Assembly (NCBI GenBank): GCA_016219425.1
Contig: JACRNB010000005.1
Span: forward strand, 102,220 to 166,219
Direction: 5' to 3'
Length of the DNA stretch: 64,000 nucleotides
From: Betaproteobacteria bacterium
Lineage (GTDB): Bacteria > Pseudomonadota > Gammaproteobacteria > Burkholderiales > Thiobacillaceae
A program made the translations under genes and the position numbers. Under the pieces are notes generated by a model. It was not told where the DNA came from, made no database searches, and saw nothing but the letters and a program-made list of their open reading frames with translations. Each line of letters opens with the position of its first letter. Positions within the stretch are counted from its first letter, which is position 1. This document shows positions 36,880-46,165 of this stretch, piece by piece.

Positions 36880-37482
36880 ATGACCTTTCCCTCCTTTTTT
36901 CAAGAAGCGCCCGTCATCACCCTGCGCGACCCCCTGGCCGAGGCGTTGGGCGCGGCGGCGGACGGGCTGATCCACTATCACTATGCGGATGCGGTGAAGC
37001 TGGCGGGGCATTCCTGCCCCACCGTGGCCGGTGCGTGGCTCCTTGCCCTGCACGGGCTCAGGGCGCTGTATGGGGCGGAAACGCCGGAGCGGGGCGCGAT
37101 TCGCGTCGAGTTGCGCGCGCCGATGGATGCGGGGACGTCCGGGGTGGTGGGGGCGGTCCTGTCGCTCGTCACCGGCGCGGCGGGCGAGGGCGGCTTCAAG
37201 GGCCTGGGCGGGCGCTTCTCGCGCCGCAACCTGCTCGTTTACGGGGTGGAACTGCCTGCGGAGGCGAGGTTTTCGCGTCTGGATACGTCCGCTTCGGCGT
37301 TGCTGGACTACCGCCCGGAACGGGTGGCGCCGGCCCCGGAGATGCCCGCCTTGATGGCGCGCATGGTGGGCGGCGTCGCCGAGCCCGCCGAACGCGCGGT
37401 CTTCGCGCAGCTTTGGCAGGATCGGGTGCGGCGCATCCTGCTTGAACATGCGCACGACCCGGAATTGATCGCGGTTCGTTGA
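36880..37482 (+). CDS. FmdE-domain-like protein
   Basis: The 200-residue protein contains [29 protein letters not shown], resembling the His-x-Cys-Pro metal-binding motif at the start of FmdE-type domains (named from formylmethanofuran dehydrogenase subunit E), followed by an alpha/beta core ([26 protein letters not shown]). In bacteria such proteins occur alone and have no settled role; redox or molybdenum-linked functions have been suggested by association. No methanofuran genes are in the window. The ATG at 36880 has no strong Shine-Dalgarno; in-frame codons upstream look non-coding. Confidence 0.6.
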   Translation: MTFPSFFQEAPVITLRDPLAEALGAAADGLIHYHYADAVKLAGHSCPTVAGAWLLALHGLRALYGAETPERGAIRVELRAPMDAGTSGVVGAVLSLVTGAAGEGGFKGLGGRFSRRNLLVYGVELPAEARFSRLDTSASALLDYRPERVAPAPEMPALMARMVGGVAEPAERAVFAQLWQDRVRRILLEHAHDPELIAVR

Positions 37483-37565
37483 CAGGGGGGCGTCCGGGCG
37501 GTTTCCGGCCTGGAAATCGCCGCCGCAAGACGGCGCGCGGATGCCCTTGGTAGTCATTGAATTGC

Positions 37566-37595
37566 TTGAGAAATTTGAACTCGGGCGAGTAGAAT
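37566..37595 (+). promoter_or_regulatory. Probable sigma-70 promoter of rpsO-pnp
   Basis: TTGAGA and TAGAAT are 18 bp apart, ending 26 bp before the rpsO start. A GGAG ribosome-binding site follows at 37610. Confidence 0.6.
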
Positions 37596-37621
37596 GCGCG
37601 TTTTTCGTCGGAGTACTTCCC

Positions 37622-37891
37622 ATGGCCATCACCACCGCTCAAAAAGCGCAGATCGTCCAAACGCATCAGCGCGCCGCTGCCGATACCGGCTCCCCCGAAG
37701 TGCAGGTTGCCCTGCTCACCGCCCGCATCAACGACCTCACCGGTCACTTCAAGGTCAACGCCAAGGATCACCATTCCCGCCGCGGTCTGCTCAAGATGGT
37801 GTCGCGTCGTCGTCGTCTGCTGGACTACCTCAAGGGCAAGAGTGCGGATCGTTACACCCAGTTGATTCAGACCCTGGGCCTGCGCAAGTAA
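37622..37891 (+). CDS. rpsO: 30S ribosomal protein S15
   Basis: The 89-residue protein is standard S15: [54 protein letters not shown] and [13 protein letters not shown]. It binds 16S rRNA helix 22-20 junction early in small-subunit assembly. As usual it is paired with pnp, 34 bp downstream. The start was chosen at MAITT, with GGAG eight bases upstream, rather than at an ATG 27 codons earlier. Confidence 0.98.
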   Translation: MAITTAQKAQIVQTHQRAAADTGSPEVQVALLTARINDLTGHFKVNAKDHHSRRGLLKMVSRRRRLLDYLKGKSADRYTQLIQTLGLRK

Positions 37892-37925
37892 GCAATAACA
37901 ATCAAGTCGATAGGAAGAGAACAGC

Positions 37926-40052
37926 GTGAATCCGGTCAAGAAGACATTCCAGTACGGCGCTCATACCGTCACCCTCGAAACGGGCGAGATCGCCCGTCAG
38001 GCCACCGGCGCGGTTGTGGTGAACATGGACGACACCGTGGTGCTGGTCACCGTGGTAGCCAAGAACGAAGTGAAGCCCGGCCAGGATTTCTTTCCGCTGA
38101 CCGTTGATTACATGGAGAAGACCTACGCCGCGGGCCGCATCCCCGGCGGCTACTTCAAGCGCGAGGGCAAGCCGACCGAGAAGGAGACGCTCACCTCCCG
38201 CCTGATCGACCGTCCCATCCGCCCGCTCTTCCCCGACAGCTTCTTCAATGAAGTGCAGGTCATCGCCACGGTGATGTCCTCCAACCCGGAAGTGGATTCC
38301 GATATCCCCGCCATGCTTGGCGCCTCCGCCGCCATGGCACTGTCCGGTCTGCCCTTCAACGGCCCCATCGGCGCCGCCCGCGTGGGCTATGTGGATGGTC
38401 AGTATGTGCTCAACCCGACCCAGTCCCAGCTCAAGGAATCCAAGCTGGATCTGGTGGTCGCCGGCACCGAAACCGCCGTGCTGATGGTGGAATCCGAGGC
38501 GCAGGAATTGCCCGAAGACGTGATGCTGGGCGCCGTGGTGTTCGGCCATGACGCCATGCGCACCGCCATCGACGCCATCAATGACCTGGCCGACGAAGCC
38601 GGCAAGGATCCCATCGACTGGAAGGCCCCCGAGACCGACGCCGCCCTGGTGCAGAAAATGGAAGGTCTCTGCGCCGAGGCCCTGTCCATGGCCTACTCCA
38701 TCAAGCAGAAGCAGGCCCGCACCCATACGGTGGATGAGATTCGCAACCGTGTGTACGCCGAGTTGATCACCGCCGACATGGACACCACCGCCGCCAACGT
38801 GGTGAAAGACCTGTTCCACGCCCTGGAAGCCAAGGTGGTGCGCAGCCGCATCCTGTCCGGCGAGCCCCGCATCGACGGACGCGACACCCGCACCGTGCGC
38901 CCCATCACCATCCGCACCGGCGTACTGCCCCGCACCCACGGTTCCGCCCTGTTCACGCGCGGCGAGACCCAGGCCATGGTGGTCGCCACCCTGGGCACCG
39001 GGCGTGACGAGCAGACCATCGAAGCGCTCACCGGCGAGCACCGCGACCGCTTCATGCTGCACTACAACATGCCCCCCTTCGCCACCGGCGAAACGGGCCG
39101 CGTGGGTTCGCCCAAGCGCCGCGAGATCGGCCATGGCCGTCTCGCCAAGCGCGCCCTGCTGGGTTCCCTGCCGAGCAAGGAAGAGTTCGGCTACACCCTG
39201 CGCGTGGTGTCCGAGATCACCGAATCCAACGGCTCCTCCTCCATGGCCTCCGTGTGTGGCGGCTCCCTGGCGCTGATGGACGCCGGCGTGCCGATGAAGG
39301 CCCATGTGGCAGGCATCGCCATGGGTCTGATCAAGGAAGGCAACCGCTTCGCCGTGCTGACCGACATCCTGGGCGATGAAGATCACCTGGGCGACATGGA
39401 CTTCAAGGTGGCCGGCACCCGCAACGGCGTCAACGCCCTGCAAATGGACATCAAGATTCAGGGCATCACCAAGGACATCATGCAGGTGGCCCTGACCCAG
39501 GCGCGTGAAGCTCGTCTGCACATCCTGGACATCATGGAGCAGGCCGAGGCCGCGCCCCACGAGATGAGCCAGTACGCGCCGCGCATCATCACCATCAAGA
39601 TCAACCCCGAGAAGATCCGCGACATCATCGGCAAGGGCGGCGCCACCATCCGCGCCCTCACCGAAGAGACCGGCACCCAGATCGACATCGACGACGACGG
39701 CACCGTCAAGATCGCCTGCACCAGCACCGAGGCCGGTGAACTCGCCAAGAAGCGCATCGAAGACATCACCGCCGAGGTCGAAGTGGGTCGCACCTACGAC
39801 GGCACCGTGCTCAAGATTCTCGACTTCGGCGCCATCGTCAACGTGCTGCCGGGCAAGGATGGCCTGCTGCACATCTCCCAGATCGCCCACGAACGTGTCA
39901 ACACCGTGGCCGACCACCTCAAGGAAGGCCAGGCCGTCAAGGTCAAGGTGCTGGAGACCGATGACAAGGGTCGTATGCGCCTGTCCATGAAGGCGCTGAT
40001 CGAGGCCCCGGCCCGTGCGCCGGCTCCTGCCCCGGAAGCGCCGACGGTCTGA
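37926..40052 (+). CDS. pnp: Polynucleotide phosphorylase
   Basis: PNPase degrades RNA 3' to 5' by phosphorolysis and is a degradosome partner. The 708-residue protein has two RNase PH-like domains ([35 protein letters not shown]), a helical linker, a KH domain ([20 protein letters not shown]) and an S1 domain ([23 protein letters not shown]), ending in a short Pro/Ala tail. The GTG start has AGGAAGAGA upstream. A strong bidirectional-looking terminator follows 13 bp after the stop. Length and order are normal. Confidence 0.98.
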   Translation: MNPVKKTFQYGAHTVTLETGEIARQATGAVVVNMDDTVVLVTVVAKNEVKPGQDFFPLTVDYMEKTYAAGRIPGGYFKREGKPTEKETLTSRLIDRPIRPLFPDSFFNEVQVIATVMSSNPEVDSDIPAMLGASAAMALSGLPFNGPIGAARVGYVDGQYVLNPTQSQLKESKLDLVVAGTETAVLMVESEAQELPEDVMLGAVVFGHDAMRTAIDAINDLADEAGKDPIDWKAPETDAALVQKMEGLCAEALSMAYSIKQKQARTHTVDEIRNRVYAELITADMDTTAANVVKDLFHALEAKVVRSRILSGEPRIDGRDTRTVRPITIRTGVLPRTHGSALFTRGETQAMVVATLGTGRDEQTIEALTGEHRDRFMLHYNMPPFATGETGRVGSPKRREIGHGRLAKRALLGSLPSKEEFGYTLRVVSEITESNGSSSMASVCGGSLALMDAGVPMKAHVAGIAMGLIKEGNRFAVLTDILGDEDHLGDMDFKVAGTRNGVNALQMDIKIQGITKDIMQVALTQAREARLHILDIMEQAEAAPHEMSQYAPRIITIKINPEKIRDIIGKGGATIRALTEETGTQIDIDDDGTVKIACTSTEAGELAKKRIEDITAEVEVGRTYDGTVLKILDFGAIVNVLPGKDGLLHISQIAHERVNTVADHLKEGQAVKVKVLETDDKGRMRLSMKALIEAPARAPAPAPEAPTV

Positions 40053-40065
40053 GCGATGGCGGTGA

Positions 40066-40099
40066 AATGAAAAAGCGGCCTGCGGGCCGCTTTTTCATT
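40066..40099 (+). terminator. Rho-independent terminator of rpsO-pnp
   Basis: A 15-bp stem with arms AATGAAAAAGCGGCC and GGCCGCTTTTTCATT around a TGCG loop. It has a T-run on both strands, so it may also terminate the convergent gene at 40122. Confidence 0.9.
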
Positions 40100-40121
40100 G
40101 GGTGGAAGATGCAGCGCGCCG

Positions 40122-40577
40122 TCAGTGCGCCCCGATCAGGTCCATGAAGCCCTGCCACCAGCGCTTGCGGTTCTGCGGCACCACATGGGCCGGGGCCAGG
40201 TCGGACGGGGCCGCCACGCACATCACCCAGCCCGGCAAAATTTTGTGCTTGCCGGAACCGCAGGATGTCCCCAGGTGGTTGGGGTCGTAGATCTTGACGA
40301 TGCGCGGGGCCTGAAGGTCGTCGGCGTAGACGATGCCGCAGTACTCCTCGTGATGTTCCTTGTGCAGCAGGGTGTCGATCTCGGCGATGAAGGCGCTGAC
40401 ATGGGCGGCGTCCGCCGGAAGTTCCGGGCGGGCCTCGCCCACGGCGTAGAGATACCAGCCGGCGGACGGATTGATCCGGGCCCAGAACTCGGTGAGTTGT
40501 TGCCAGGACATCAGGCTGAACAACATGCCGTCAAACAGGGCATCGAATTCGGGATTACGCTGGGCGGTAACGGTCAC
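40122..40577 (-). CDS. Conserved-looking hypothetical protein, 151 residues
   Basis: I do not recognise a family. The frame starts with GTG (VTVTAQRNPEFDALFDGMLFSLMSW) and holds aromatic-rich segments (FWARINPSAGWYLYAVGEARPELP, EEYCGIVYADDLQAPRIVKIYDPNHLG), three cysteines and a C-terminal RKRWWQGFMDLIGAH. It has no signal peptide or membrane segment. Codon use is like its neighbours, and it is flanked by the pnp terminator and the divergent cbbY promoter, so it is probably a real gene. A shorter start at the internal ATG (codon 18) is possible. Confidence 0.65.
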   Translation of the reverse strand: MTVTAQRNPEFDALFDGMLFSLMSWQQLTEFWARINPSAGWYLYAVGEARPELPADAAHVSAFIAEIDTLLHKEHHEEYCGIVYADDLQAPRIVKIYDPNHLGTSCGSGKHKILPGWVMCVAAPSDLAPAHVVPQNRKRWWQGFMDLIGAH

Positions 40578-40658
40578 GGCGGCGTCCGGCAGGTGGCAGG
40601 GGCGCGCATTGTAACCGCGCCTAAATATTTGATTAATCGCTATTTAAAGGATTTGAAC

Positions 40659-41363
40659 ATGCTCAAGGCACTGCTCTTCGACGTGGATGGCACCCTGGCC
40701 GATACCGAGCGCGACGGCCATCGCCCCGCCTTCAACGCCGCCTTCCGGGAGGTCGGGCTGGACTGGGACTGGGACGTTGCACTCTATGGTCAGCTCCTGG
40801 CGGTCACCGGCGGCAAGGAGCGCATGAAGTACTACGTCGAACGCTTCCGTCCCGACTATGTGAAGCCCGCGGATTTCGACGCCCTGGTGGCGGAACTGCA
40901 CAAGGCCAAGACCCGGCACTACACCCGCCTGCTGGCGGAGGGCGGCATCCCCCTGCGCCCCGGCGTCCGGCGCATGCTGGAAGAGGCCCGCGCCGCCGGG
41001 TTGATCCTGGGGGTGGCGACCACCACCACGCCGGAAAACGTCACCGCCCTGCTGCGCCACAGCCTGGCGGCGGACGGGGCGGACTGGTTCCAGGTCATCG
41101 CCGCGGGCGACATCGTCCCGGCCAAGAAGCCCGCGCCGGATATCTACGTCTGGGCCATGCAGCAACTGGGTCTGAAGCCGGAAGAGTGCCTCGCCTTCGA
41201 GGATTCCGAAAACGGCATTCGCGCCTCCCTGGGCGCGGGCCTGCGCACCGTGGTCACCGTCAACGACTACACCCGTGACCACGATTTCAGCGGCGCTCTG
41301 GCGGTGTTGCCCGACCTGGGGGATACCCATCTGGCGCATGTGCGCGCCCTGATCGGGGAATAA
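40659..41363 (+). CDS. cbbY: HAD-family phosphatase CbbY
   Basis: The 234-residue protein has HAD motifs I (LLFDVDGTLADTERDGHRPAFN), II (GVATTTTPENV), the Lys motif (AKKPAPDIYVWAMQQLGL) and the acidic motif (FEDSENGIRAS). The DTERDGHR/N-AFN cap signature and the KPAPDIY stretch are typical of CbbY, which removes the rubisco inhibitor xylulose-1,5-bisphosphate in autotrophs. No rubisco gene is in the window. AAAGGA precedes the ATG. A general sugar-phosphatase role cannot be excluded. Confidence 0.85.
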   Translation: MLKALLFDVDGTLADTERDGHRPAFNAAFREVGLDWDWDVALYGQLLAVTGGKERMKYYVERFRPDYVKPADFDALVAELHKAKTRHYTRLLAEGGIPLRPGVRRMLEEARAAGLILGVATTTTPENVTALLRHSLAADGADWFQVIAAGDIVPAKKPAPDIYVWAMQQLGLKPEECLAFEDSENGIRASLGAGLRTVVTVNDYTRDHDFSGALAVLPDLGDTHLAHVRALIGE

Positions 41364-41371
41364 CGCGTCAA

Positions 41372-42223
41372 TCAGGGGTGGAGTGAAGCCGCTTCCAGTG
41401 TGTTCTGGAGCAGGGTGGCCACGGTCATGGGGCCGACGCCGCCCGGCACCGGGGTGATCCAGGCGGCGCGCTGGCGGGCGGCGTCGAACTCCACGTCCCC
41501 CGCCAGGCGACCATCCGGCAGCCGGTTGATGCCGATGTCGATGACGATGGCGCCGGGCTTGATCCAGGCGCCCTGCACCATCTCGGGACGGCCTACCGCC
41601 GCCACCACGATATCGCCCTGCGCCACCAGACCCGGCAGGTCGCGGGTGGCGGAATGGCACACGGTCACGGTGCAACCGGCCAGCAGGAGTTCCAGCGCCA
41701 TGGGGCGCCCGACATGGTTGGAAGCGCCCACCACCACCGCATGCTTGCCGCGCAGGCTCTCGCCGGTTTCCGCCAGCAGGCGCATCACCCCGTAGGGGGT
41801 GCAGGAACGCAGCAACGGCGCCCGCACCGCCAGGCGACCGATGTTGTAGGGGTGGAATCCATCCACGTCCTTGTCCGCCCGGATGGCCTCGATCACGGCT
41901 TCATCGCTGATGTGCTCGGGCAGGGGGGCCTGCACCAGGATGCCGTCCACACTCGGGTCGGCGTTCAGGTTCTCGATCAGGGTCAGCAGATCCGCCTGCG
42001 AGGTGGCGGCGGGCAGATCGTGCGAGATGGACAGCACCCCGGCGCGCTCGCAGCCCCGGCGCTTGTTGCGCACATAGATGGAAGAGGCCGGATCGCCGCC
42101 AAGCAGGATCACGGCCAGTCCGGGCGGGCGCAGCCCCTGGGCCGCCCGCTGGGCCACCCGCTCGCGGATGTCTTCAATGAGGGCGTCGGCAATGGATTTT
42201 CCGTCGAGGAGGCGCGCAGTCAT
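41372..42223 (-). CDS. folD: Methylenetetrahydrofolate dehydrogenase / cyclohydrolase FolD
   Basis: This bifunctional cytoplasmic enzyme interconverts 5,10-methylene- and 10-formyl-tetrahydrofolate. The 283-residue protein has the catalytic lysine region [15 protein letters not shown], the VQAPLPEHI motif, the NADP-binding [17 protein letters not shown] and the C-terminal [19 protein letters not shown]. It is convergent with cbbY, 8 bp apart, and divergent from the tRNA cluster. Confidence 0.97.
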   Translation of the reverse strand: MTARLLDGKSIADALIEDIRERVAQRAAQGLRPPGLAVILLGGDPASSIYVRNKRRGCERAGVLSISHDLPAATSQADLLTLIENLNADPSVDGILVQAPLPEHISDEAVIEAIRADKDVDGFHPYNIGRLAVRAPLLRSCTPYGVMRLLAETGESLRGKHAVVVGASNHVGRPMALELLLAGCTVTVCHSATRDLPGLVAQGDIVVAAVGRPEMVQGAWIKPGAIVIDIGINRLPDGRLAGDVEFDAARQRAAWITPVPGGVGPMTVATLLQNTLEAASLHP

Positions 42224-42321
42224 GGCACAGGCGGGTAGTTGCGTAACCCCAGTATTTTAGCGGCGACCGGGCCAATTCTGCGTTGCAATTTCCAGGGTCG
42301 GTGCGTATAGTGGCGCGCCTT

Positions 42322-42400
<79 letters not shown>

Positions 42401-42445
42401 CTTACATAGCCACCGGGTTGCCCACCCCGGATGCCCGCGGGGTCT

Positions 42446-42522
42446 CTGCCCGTAGCTCAATTGGATAGAGCACCAGCCTTCTAAGCTGGGGGTTACAGGT
42501 TCGATCCCTGTCGGGCAGGCCA
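42446..42522 (+). tRNA. tRNA-Arg (TCT)
   Basis: A 77-nt cloverleaf: acceptor CTGCCCG pairs with CGGGCAG, anticodon TCT in CTTCTAA, T-loop TTCGATC, discriminator G and encoded CCA. Confidence 0.95.
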
Positions 42523-42561
42523 GTTTCTTGAAGTGTTGTTGCAGTCGTTGATGTCTCAGTG

Positions 42562-42637
42562 GTGGCGGTAGCTCAATTGGTAGAGTCCCAGATTGTGATT
42601 CTGGCTGTTGTGGGTTCGAGTCCCATCCGTCACCCCA
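42562..42637 (+). tRNA. tRNA-His (GTG)
   Basis: A 76-nt cloverleaf: acceptor GTGGCGG pairs with CCGTCAC (one G-U), anticodon GTG, T-loop TTCGAGT, discriminator C73 and CCA. A G at 42561 provides the histidine-specific G-1. Confidence 0.95.
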
Positions 42638-42714
42638 AATACTCCATGGTTAGCGAGATGCGCGGGTCGCAGGCCTCCGGCCTTCGTTGACCCCCCTCTG
42701 CCAGAGAGAGATCC

Positions 42715-43806
42715 ATGTCCCTGAAATGCGGCATCGTCGGCCTGCCCAACGTCGGCAAATCCACCCTGTTCAACGCCTTGACCAAGGCCGGCATTGCCGC
42801 CGAGAACTACCCCTTCTGCACCATCGAGCCCAACGTGGGCGTGGTGGAAGTGCCGGACCCGCGCATGGCGCAACTGGCCGAGATCGTGAAACCCCAGCGC
42901 ATGGTCCCGGCCATCGTCGAGTTCGTGGACATCGCCGGTCTGGTGGCGGGCGCGTCCAAGGGCGAAGGGCTGGGCAACCAGTTCCTCGCCAACATTCGTG
43001 AGACCGACGCCATCGTCAACGTGGTGCGCTGTTTCGAGGACGAGAACGTGGTGCACGTGGCCGGTCGTGTAGACCCCGTCTCCGATATCGAGGTGATCCT
43101 CACGGAACTGGCCCTGGCGGACCTGGCTACGGTGGAAAAGGCCCATCACCGTGACAGCAAGAAGGCCCGCGCCGGCGACAAGGAAGGCATCAAGCTGGTG
43201 GCCCTGTACGAGCGGATGCTGCCGCATCTGAACGAGGCCAAGCCGGCGCGCAGCCTGAAGCTCTCCGACGACGAAAAGGCCATGCTCGCGCCGCTGTGCC
43301 TGATGACCATCAAGCCCGCCATGTATGTGGCCAACGTGGCCGAGGATGGCTTCGAGAACAACCCCCACCTGGATCGCCTGCATGCCATCGCCGACGCCGA
43401 ACATGCCCCGGTGGTGGCGGTGTGCGCCGCCATCGAGGCGGAAATTTCCGTTCTGGACGAGGCCGACAAGCTGGAGTTTCTGGAATCCATGGGCCTGCAC
43501 GAACCCGGCCTCAACCGCCTGATTCGCGCCGCCTACGACCTCCTGGGCCTACAGACCTATTTCACCGCCGGGGTAAAGGAAGTGCGCGCCTGGACCATCC
43601 ACAAGGGCGATACCGCGCCCCAGGCTGCGGGCGTGATCCACACCGACTTCGAACGCGGCTTCATCCGCGCCCAGACCATCGCCTTCGACGACTTCATCGC
43701 CTGCAAGGGCGAGGCCGGGGCCAAGGAGGCGGGCAAGATGCGGGCGGAAGGCAAGGAGTACGTGGTCAAGGACGGCGACGTGCTGAACTTCCTGTTCAAC
43801 GTCTAA
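42715..43806 (+). CDS. ychF: Redox-regulated ATPase YchF
   Basis: YchF (OLA1 family) is a ribosome-associated P-loop protein that prefers ATP. The 363-residue protein has the G1 loop [23 protein letters not shown] (G2), [18 protein letters not shown] (G3), the altered G4 motif NVAE (instead of NKxD, giving ATP specificity) and a C-terminal TGS domain ([18 protein letters not shown] to FLFNV). GAGAGAG precedes the ATG. It follows the tRNA cluster and is usually near pth in other genomes, but not here. Confidence 0.97.
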   Translation: MSLKCGIVGLPNVGKSTLFNALTKAGIAAENYPFCTIEPNVGVVEVPDPRMAQLAEIVKPQRMVPAIVEFVDIAGLVAGASKGEGLGNQFLANIRETDAIVNVVRCFEDENVVHVAGRVDPVSDIEVILTELALADLATVEKAHHRDSKKARAGDKEGIKLVALYERMLPHLNEAKPARSLKLSDDEKAMLAPLCLMTIKPAMYVANVAEDGFENNPHLDRLHAIADAEHAPVVAVCAAIEAEISVLDEADKLEFLESMGLHEPGLNRLIRAAYDLLGLQTYFTAGVKEVRAWTIHKGDTAPQAAGVIHTDFERGFIRAQTIAFDDFIACKGEAGAKEAGKMRAEGKEYVVKDGDVLNFLFNV

Positions 43807-43815
43807 ACCCGTGTC

Positions 43816-43841
43816 ATCGCCCGGCGCAGCCGGGCTCCTAC
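43816..43841 (-). repeat. GTAG-type REP after ychF
   Basis: One REP of the GTAGGAGCCCGGC family, read on the minus strand. Its GTAG end supplies the TAG stop codon of the ybeD-like gene at 43838. Confidence 0.85.
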
Positions 43842-44098
43842 AGCACCACCTTCACGCCCGGATGGGCGCTCAGCGCCCGGTACAGGTCATCCAGTTGCGA
43901 TCTTGAGTCGGCGCGGATGGTGCAGGTGACGGCGAGGTAGTTGCCGCCCGCCGAGGCGCGCATCTGCACCGACTCCGCTGCGAAGTCCGGGGCGTGAATC
44001 CGCACGATCTCCACGATCTCCTGGGTGAAGACGTCGCTGTTCACCCCCATCACCTTGATCGGGAATGCGCAGGGAAATACCAGCAGGCTCTCGCTCAT
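43838..44098 (-). CDS. ybeD: YbeD-like (DUF493) protein
   Basis: The 86-residue protein starts MSESLLVFPCAFPIKVMG, with ESVQMRASAGGNYLAVTCTI and LYRALSAHPGVKVVL, the complete DUF493 alpha/beta fold, which resembles regulatory ACT-like domains. It lies after dat with an ATGA overlap, the classic dacC-dat-ybeD(-lipB-lipA) order. Function is not established. Its stop codon comes from a REP element; normally the lip genes would follow, and here ychF is convergent instead. Confidence 0.93.
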   Translation of the reverse strand: MSESLLVFPCAFPIKVMGVNSDVFTQEIVEIVRIHAPDFAAESVQMRASAGGNYLAVTCTIRADSRSQLDDLYRALSAHPGVKVVL

Positions 44099-44955
44099 GC
44101 CGCCTGCCCGCGCATGACCGTGTGTTTGTAGGCCTGATAGGCGGCGAGCACGCGCCGGAACACCGGGCCGGGGCGGCCATCGCCCACCGGCTGGCCGTCC
44201 AGCGTGGTCACGGCCATGACCTCCTTGGTCGAGGAGGTGATCCAGACCTCCTCCGCGTCGCGCAATTCCGCTTCGGCGACGGGGCGCACGGCGTGGGGCA
44301 GCCCTTCGGCGCGCGCGATCTCCAGCACCACCTCGTAGGTGACGCCAGGCAGGATCAGATTGGATTCCGGCGGCGCCAGGATCACCCCGTCCCGCACCAC
44401 GAAGACGCTGCTGGCGGAGCCTTCCATGAGCCAGCCGTCGCGCAGCAGCACGGTCTCGGCGCAGCCGGCGTCCACCGATTGCTGGCGCAGCAGCACGTTG
44501 GCGAGCAGCGAGGTGGCCTTGAGGTCGCAGCGCAGCCAGCGGTTGTCCTGGGCGGTGATGGCGGCGACGCCGTGTTCCACCAGAGGCGCGGCGGGTGCGG
44601 ACAGTTGCAGCGGCATGAGGAACACGGTGGGGTGCGCCTGGGCTGGAAATACATGGTCCCTGGGGCCGGGGCCGCGCGTGATCTGGAGATAGACGCCGAC
44701 ATCGTTCCATTCGCAACGGGCGACGATGCCCTCCGCCAGCGCCGCCCATTCCGCCGCGCTGTGCGGATTGGCGAGGCGGATGCCGTCCAGGCTGTGTTGC
44801 AGGCGGCGCAGGTGGTCGGCCATGCGGAACGGGCGGCGGTCATACACCGGGATCACCTCGTACACCCCGTCGCCGAACAGGAAGCCGCGGTCCAGCACCG
44901 AGATCGAGGCCTGCTCCAGCGGCAGGTACTGCCCGTTGAGATAGACCGTGGTCAT
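44095..44955 (-). CDS. dat: D-amino-acid transaminase (class IV aminotransferase)
   Basis: The 286-residue PLP enzyme has VYLNGQYLPLEQASISVLDRGFLFGDGVYEVIPVY, the catalytic lysine in CDLKATSLLANV, EGSASSVFVV and ITSSTKEVMAV, as in D-alanine transaminases. It would make D-glutamate or D-alanine for peptidoglycan. A branched-chain or aminodeoxychorismate lyase role is possible within this fold, but the dacC neighbour supports a cell-wall role. The ATG at 44955 matches the family start. Confidence 0.9.
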   Translation of the reverse strand: MTTVYLNGQYLPLEQASISVLDRGFLFGDGVYEVIPVYDRRPFRMADHLRRLQHSLDGIRLANPHSAAEWAALAEGIVARCEWNDVGVYLQITRGPGPRDHVFPAQAHPTVFLMPLQLSAPAAPLVEHGVAAITAQDNRWLRCDLKATSLLANVLLRQQSVDAGCAETVLLRDGWLMEGSASSVFVVRDGVILAPPESNLILPGVTYEVVLEIARAEGLPHAVRPVAEAELRDAEEVWITSSTKEVMAVTTLDGQPVGDGRPGPVFRRVLAAYQAYKHTVMRGQAA

Positions 44956-44960
44956 GCCCG

Positions 44961-46094
44961 TTACTTGAACATCAGCAGCAGGCTGTCCCACCCGCGCCCG
45001 AGGATGCCCGCCGTTTCCACCCCTTCCAGGGCGGTGAGGTGGTAGTCGCCCAGCGCCTTGCCGTCGCTGCTGAGGCGCAGCGTGCCGATGCGCTGGCCCT
45101 TGCGCACGGGCGCCAGCATGGGTTGCTGGGTGATGAGCTGGGCCTGGAGCTTGGCCGCCGTGCCGCGCGGCACGGTGACATGGAAGTCGTACAGGAAACC
45201 GGCCTTGAGTTCGCCCGACTTGCCCTTGTAGACGCGCAGGCTGGATACGACCTGATTGGCGCTGTACAGGCGCACGGTCTCGAAGAACTGGAAGCCGTAG
45301 TTGAGCAGCTTCTGGCTTTCCAGCGCGCGCGCGGCGTCGGAACCCGTGCCCAGCACTACGGAGAGCAGGCGGCGGCTGTCGCGCTTGGAAGAGGCGATGA
45401 GGCAGTACCCGGCGCTCTCGGTGTGCCCGGTCTTCACCCCGTCCACGCTCGGGTCCATGAACAGCAGGCGGTTGCGGTTGGGCTGGGTGATGCCGTTGTA
45501 GGCGAACTCCTTGAGCGAATAGAGCTTGTAGTGCTCGGGAAACTCGCGGATCAGGGCCAGGGCCAGGCGTGAGAGGTCGCGCGCGGTGGTGTAGTGCTGC
45601 GGGTCGGGCAGGCCGGTGGCGTTCATGAAATGGGTGCCGGTCATGCCCAGGCGTTTCGCCTCCGCGTTCATGCGCGCGACGAACTTCTCCTCGCTGCCGG
45701 CGATGCCTTCGGCCAGGACGATGCAGGCGTCGTTGCCGGATTGCACGATCATGCCCTTGAACAGGTCGCCCACCGCGGCGGGCTTGCGCGGGTCCAGGAA
45801 CATGCGCGAGCCCTCGGCCTTCCAGGCCTTGTCCGAGACCGGCAGCGGCTGATCCAGGCGCAACGCGCCGTCGCGCACCGCGGCGAAGGCCAGATAGGCG
45901 GTCATCAGCTTGGTCAGGGAGGCGGGTTCCACCCGGCTGTCGGCGTCCTTTTCGGCCAGGGGCAGGCCGGACAGGGCATCCACCATCAGCCAGGCGCGCG
46001 CCTCGATCTGGGGTGCGGGCGGCGTTTCGGCCAGGGTCGGCGCAGCGGGGAAAAACAGGGCGAGCGAGAGGACGAACAGAACCAGCGGATTCAT
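44961..46094 (-). CDS. dacC: D-alanyl-D-alanine carboxypeptidase (PBP5/6 family)
   Basis: The 377-residue low-molecular-mass penicillin-binding protein trims the terminal D-Ala of peptidoglycan stem peptides. It has a signal peptide (cleavage near TLA-ETPP), the active-site SLTK (S-x-x-K), SGN and KTG motifs in order, and a C-terminal beta domain ending in a short amphipathic anchor helix (GRGWDSLLLMFK). It is the first gene of dacC-dat-ybeD. The start matches the signal peptide; longer in-frame extensions belong to antisense reading of the next gene. Confidence 0.95.
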   Translation of the reverse strand: MNPLVLFVLSLALFFPAAPTLAETPPAPQIEARAWLMVDALSGLPLAEKDADSRVEPASLTKLMTAYLAFAAVRDGALRLDQPLPVSDKAWKAEGSRMFLDPRKPAAVGDLFKGMIVQSGNDACIVLAEGIAGSEEKFVARMNAEAKRLGMTGTHFMNATGLPDPQHYTTARDLSRLALALIREFPEHYKLYSLKEFAYNGITQPNRNRLLFMDPSVDGVKTGHTESAGYCLIASSKRDSRRLLSVVLGTGSDAARALESQKLLNYGFQFFETVRLYSANQVVSSLRVYKGKSGELKAGFLYDFHVTVPRGTAAKLQAQLITQQPMLAPVRKGQRIGTLRLSSDGKALGDYHLTALEGVETAGILGRGWDSLLLMFK

Positions 46095-46165
46095 GGCCAC
46101 AACCGGCGGAAAGGGGGGCGAATTATACGGGGCGCGTGCGCGGCGGCAGGGCTGCACGCCCCGGA

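Noticed and set aside
37902..39917. A 671-codon open frame antisense to pnp
   Set aside because: Shadow of pnp codon bias; no signal or domain recognised.
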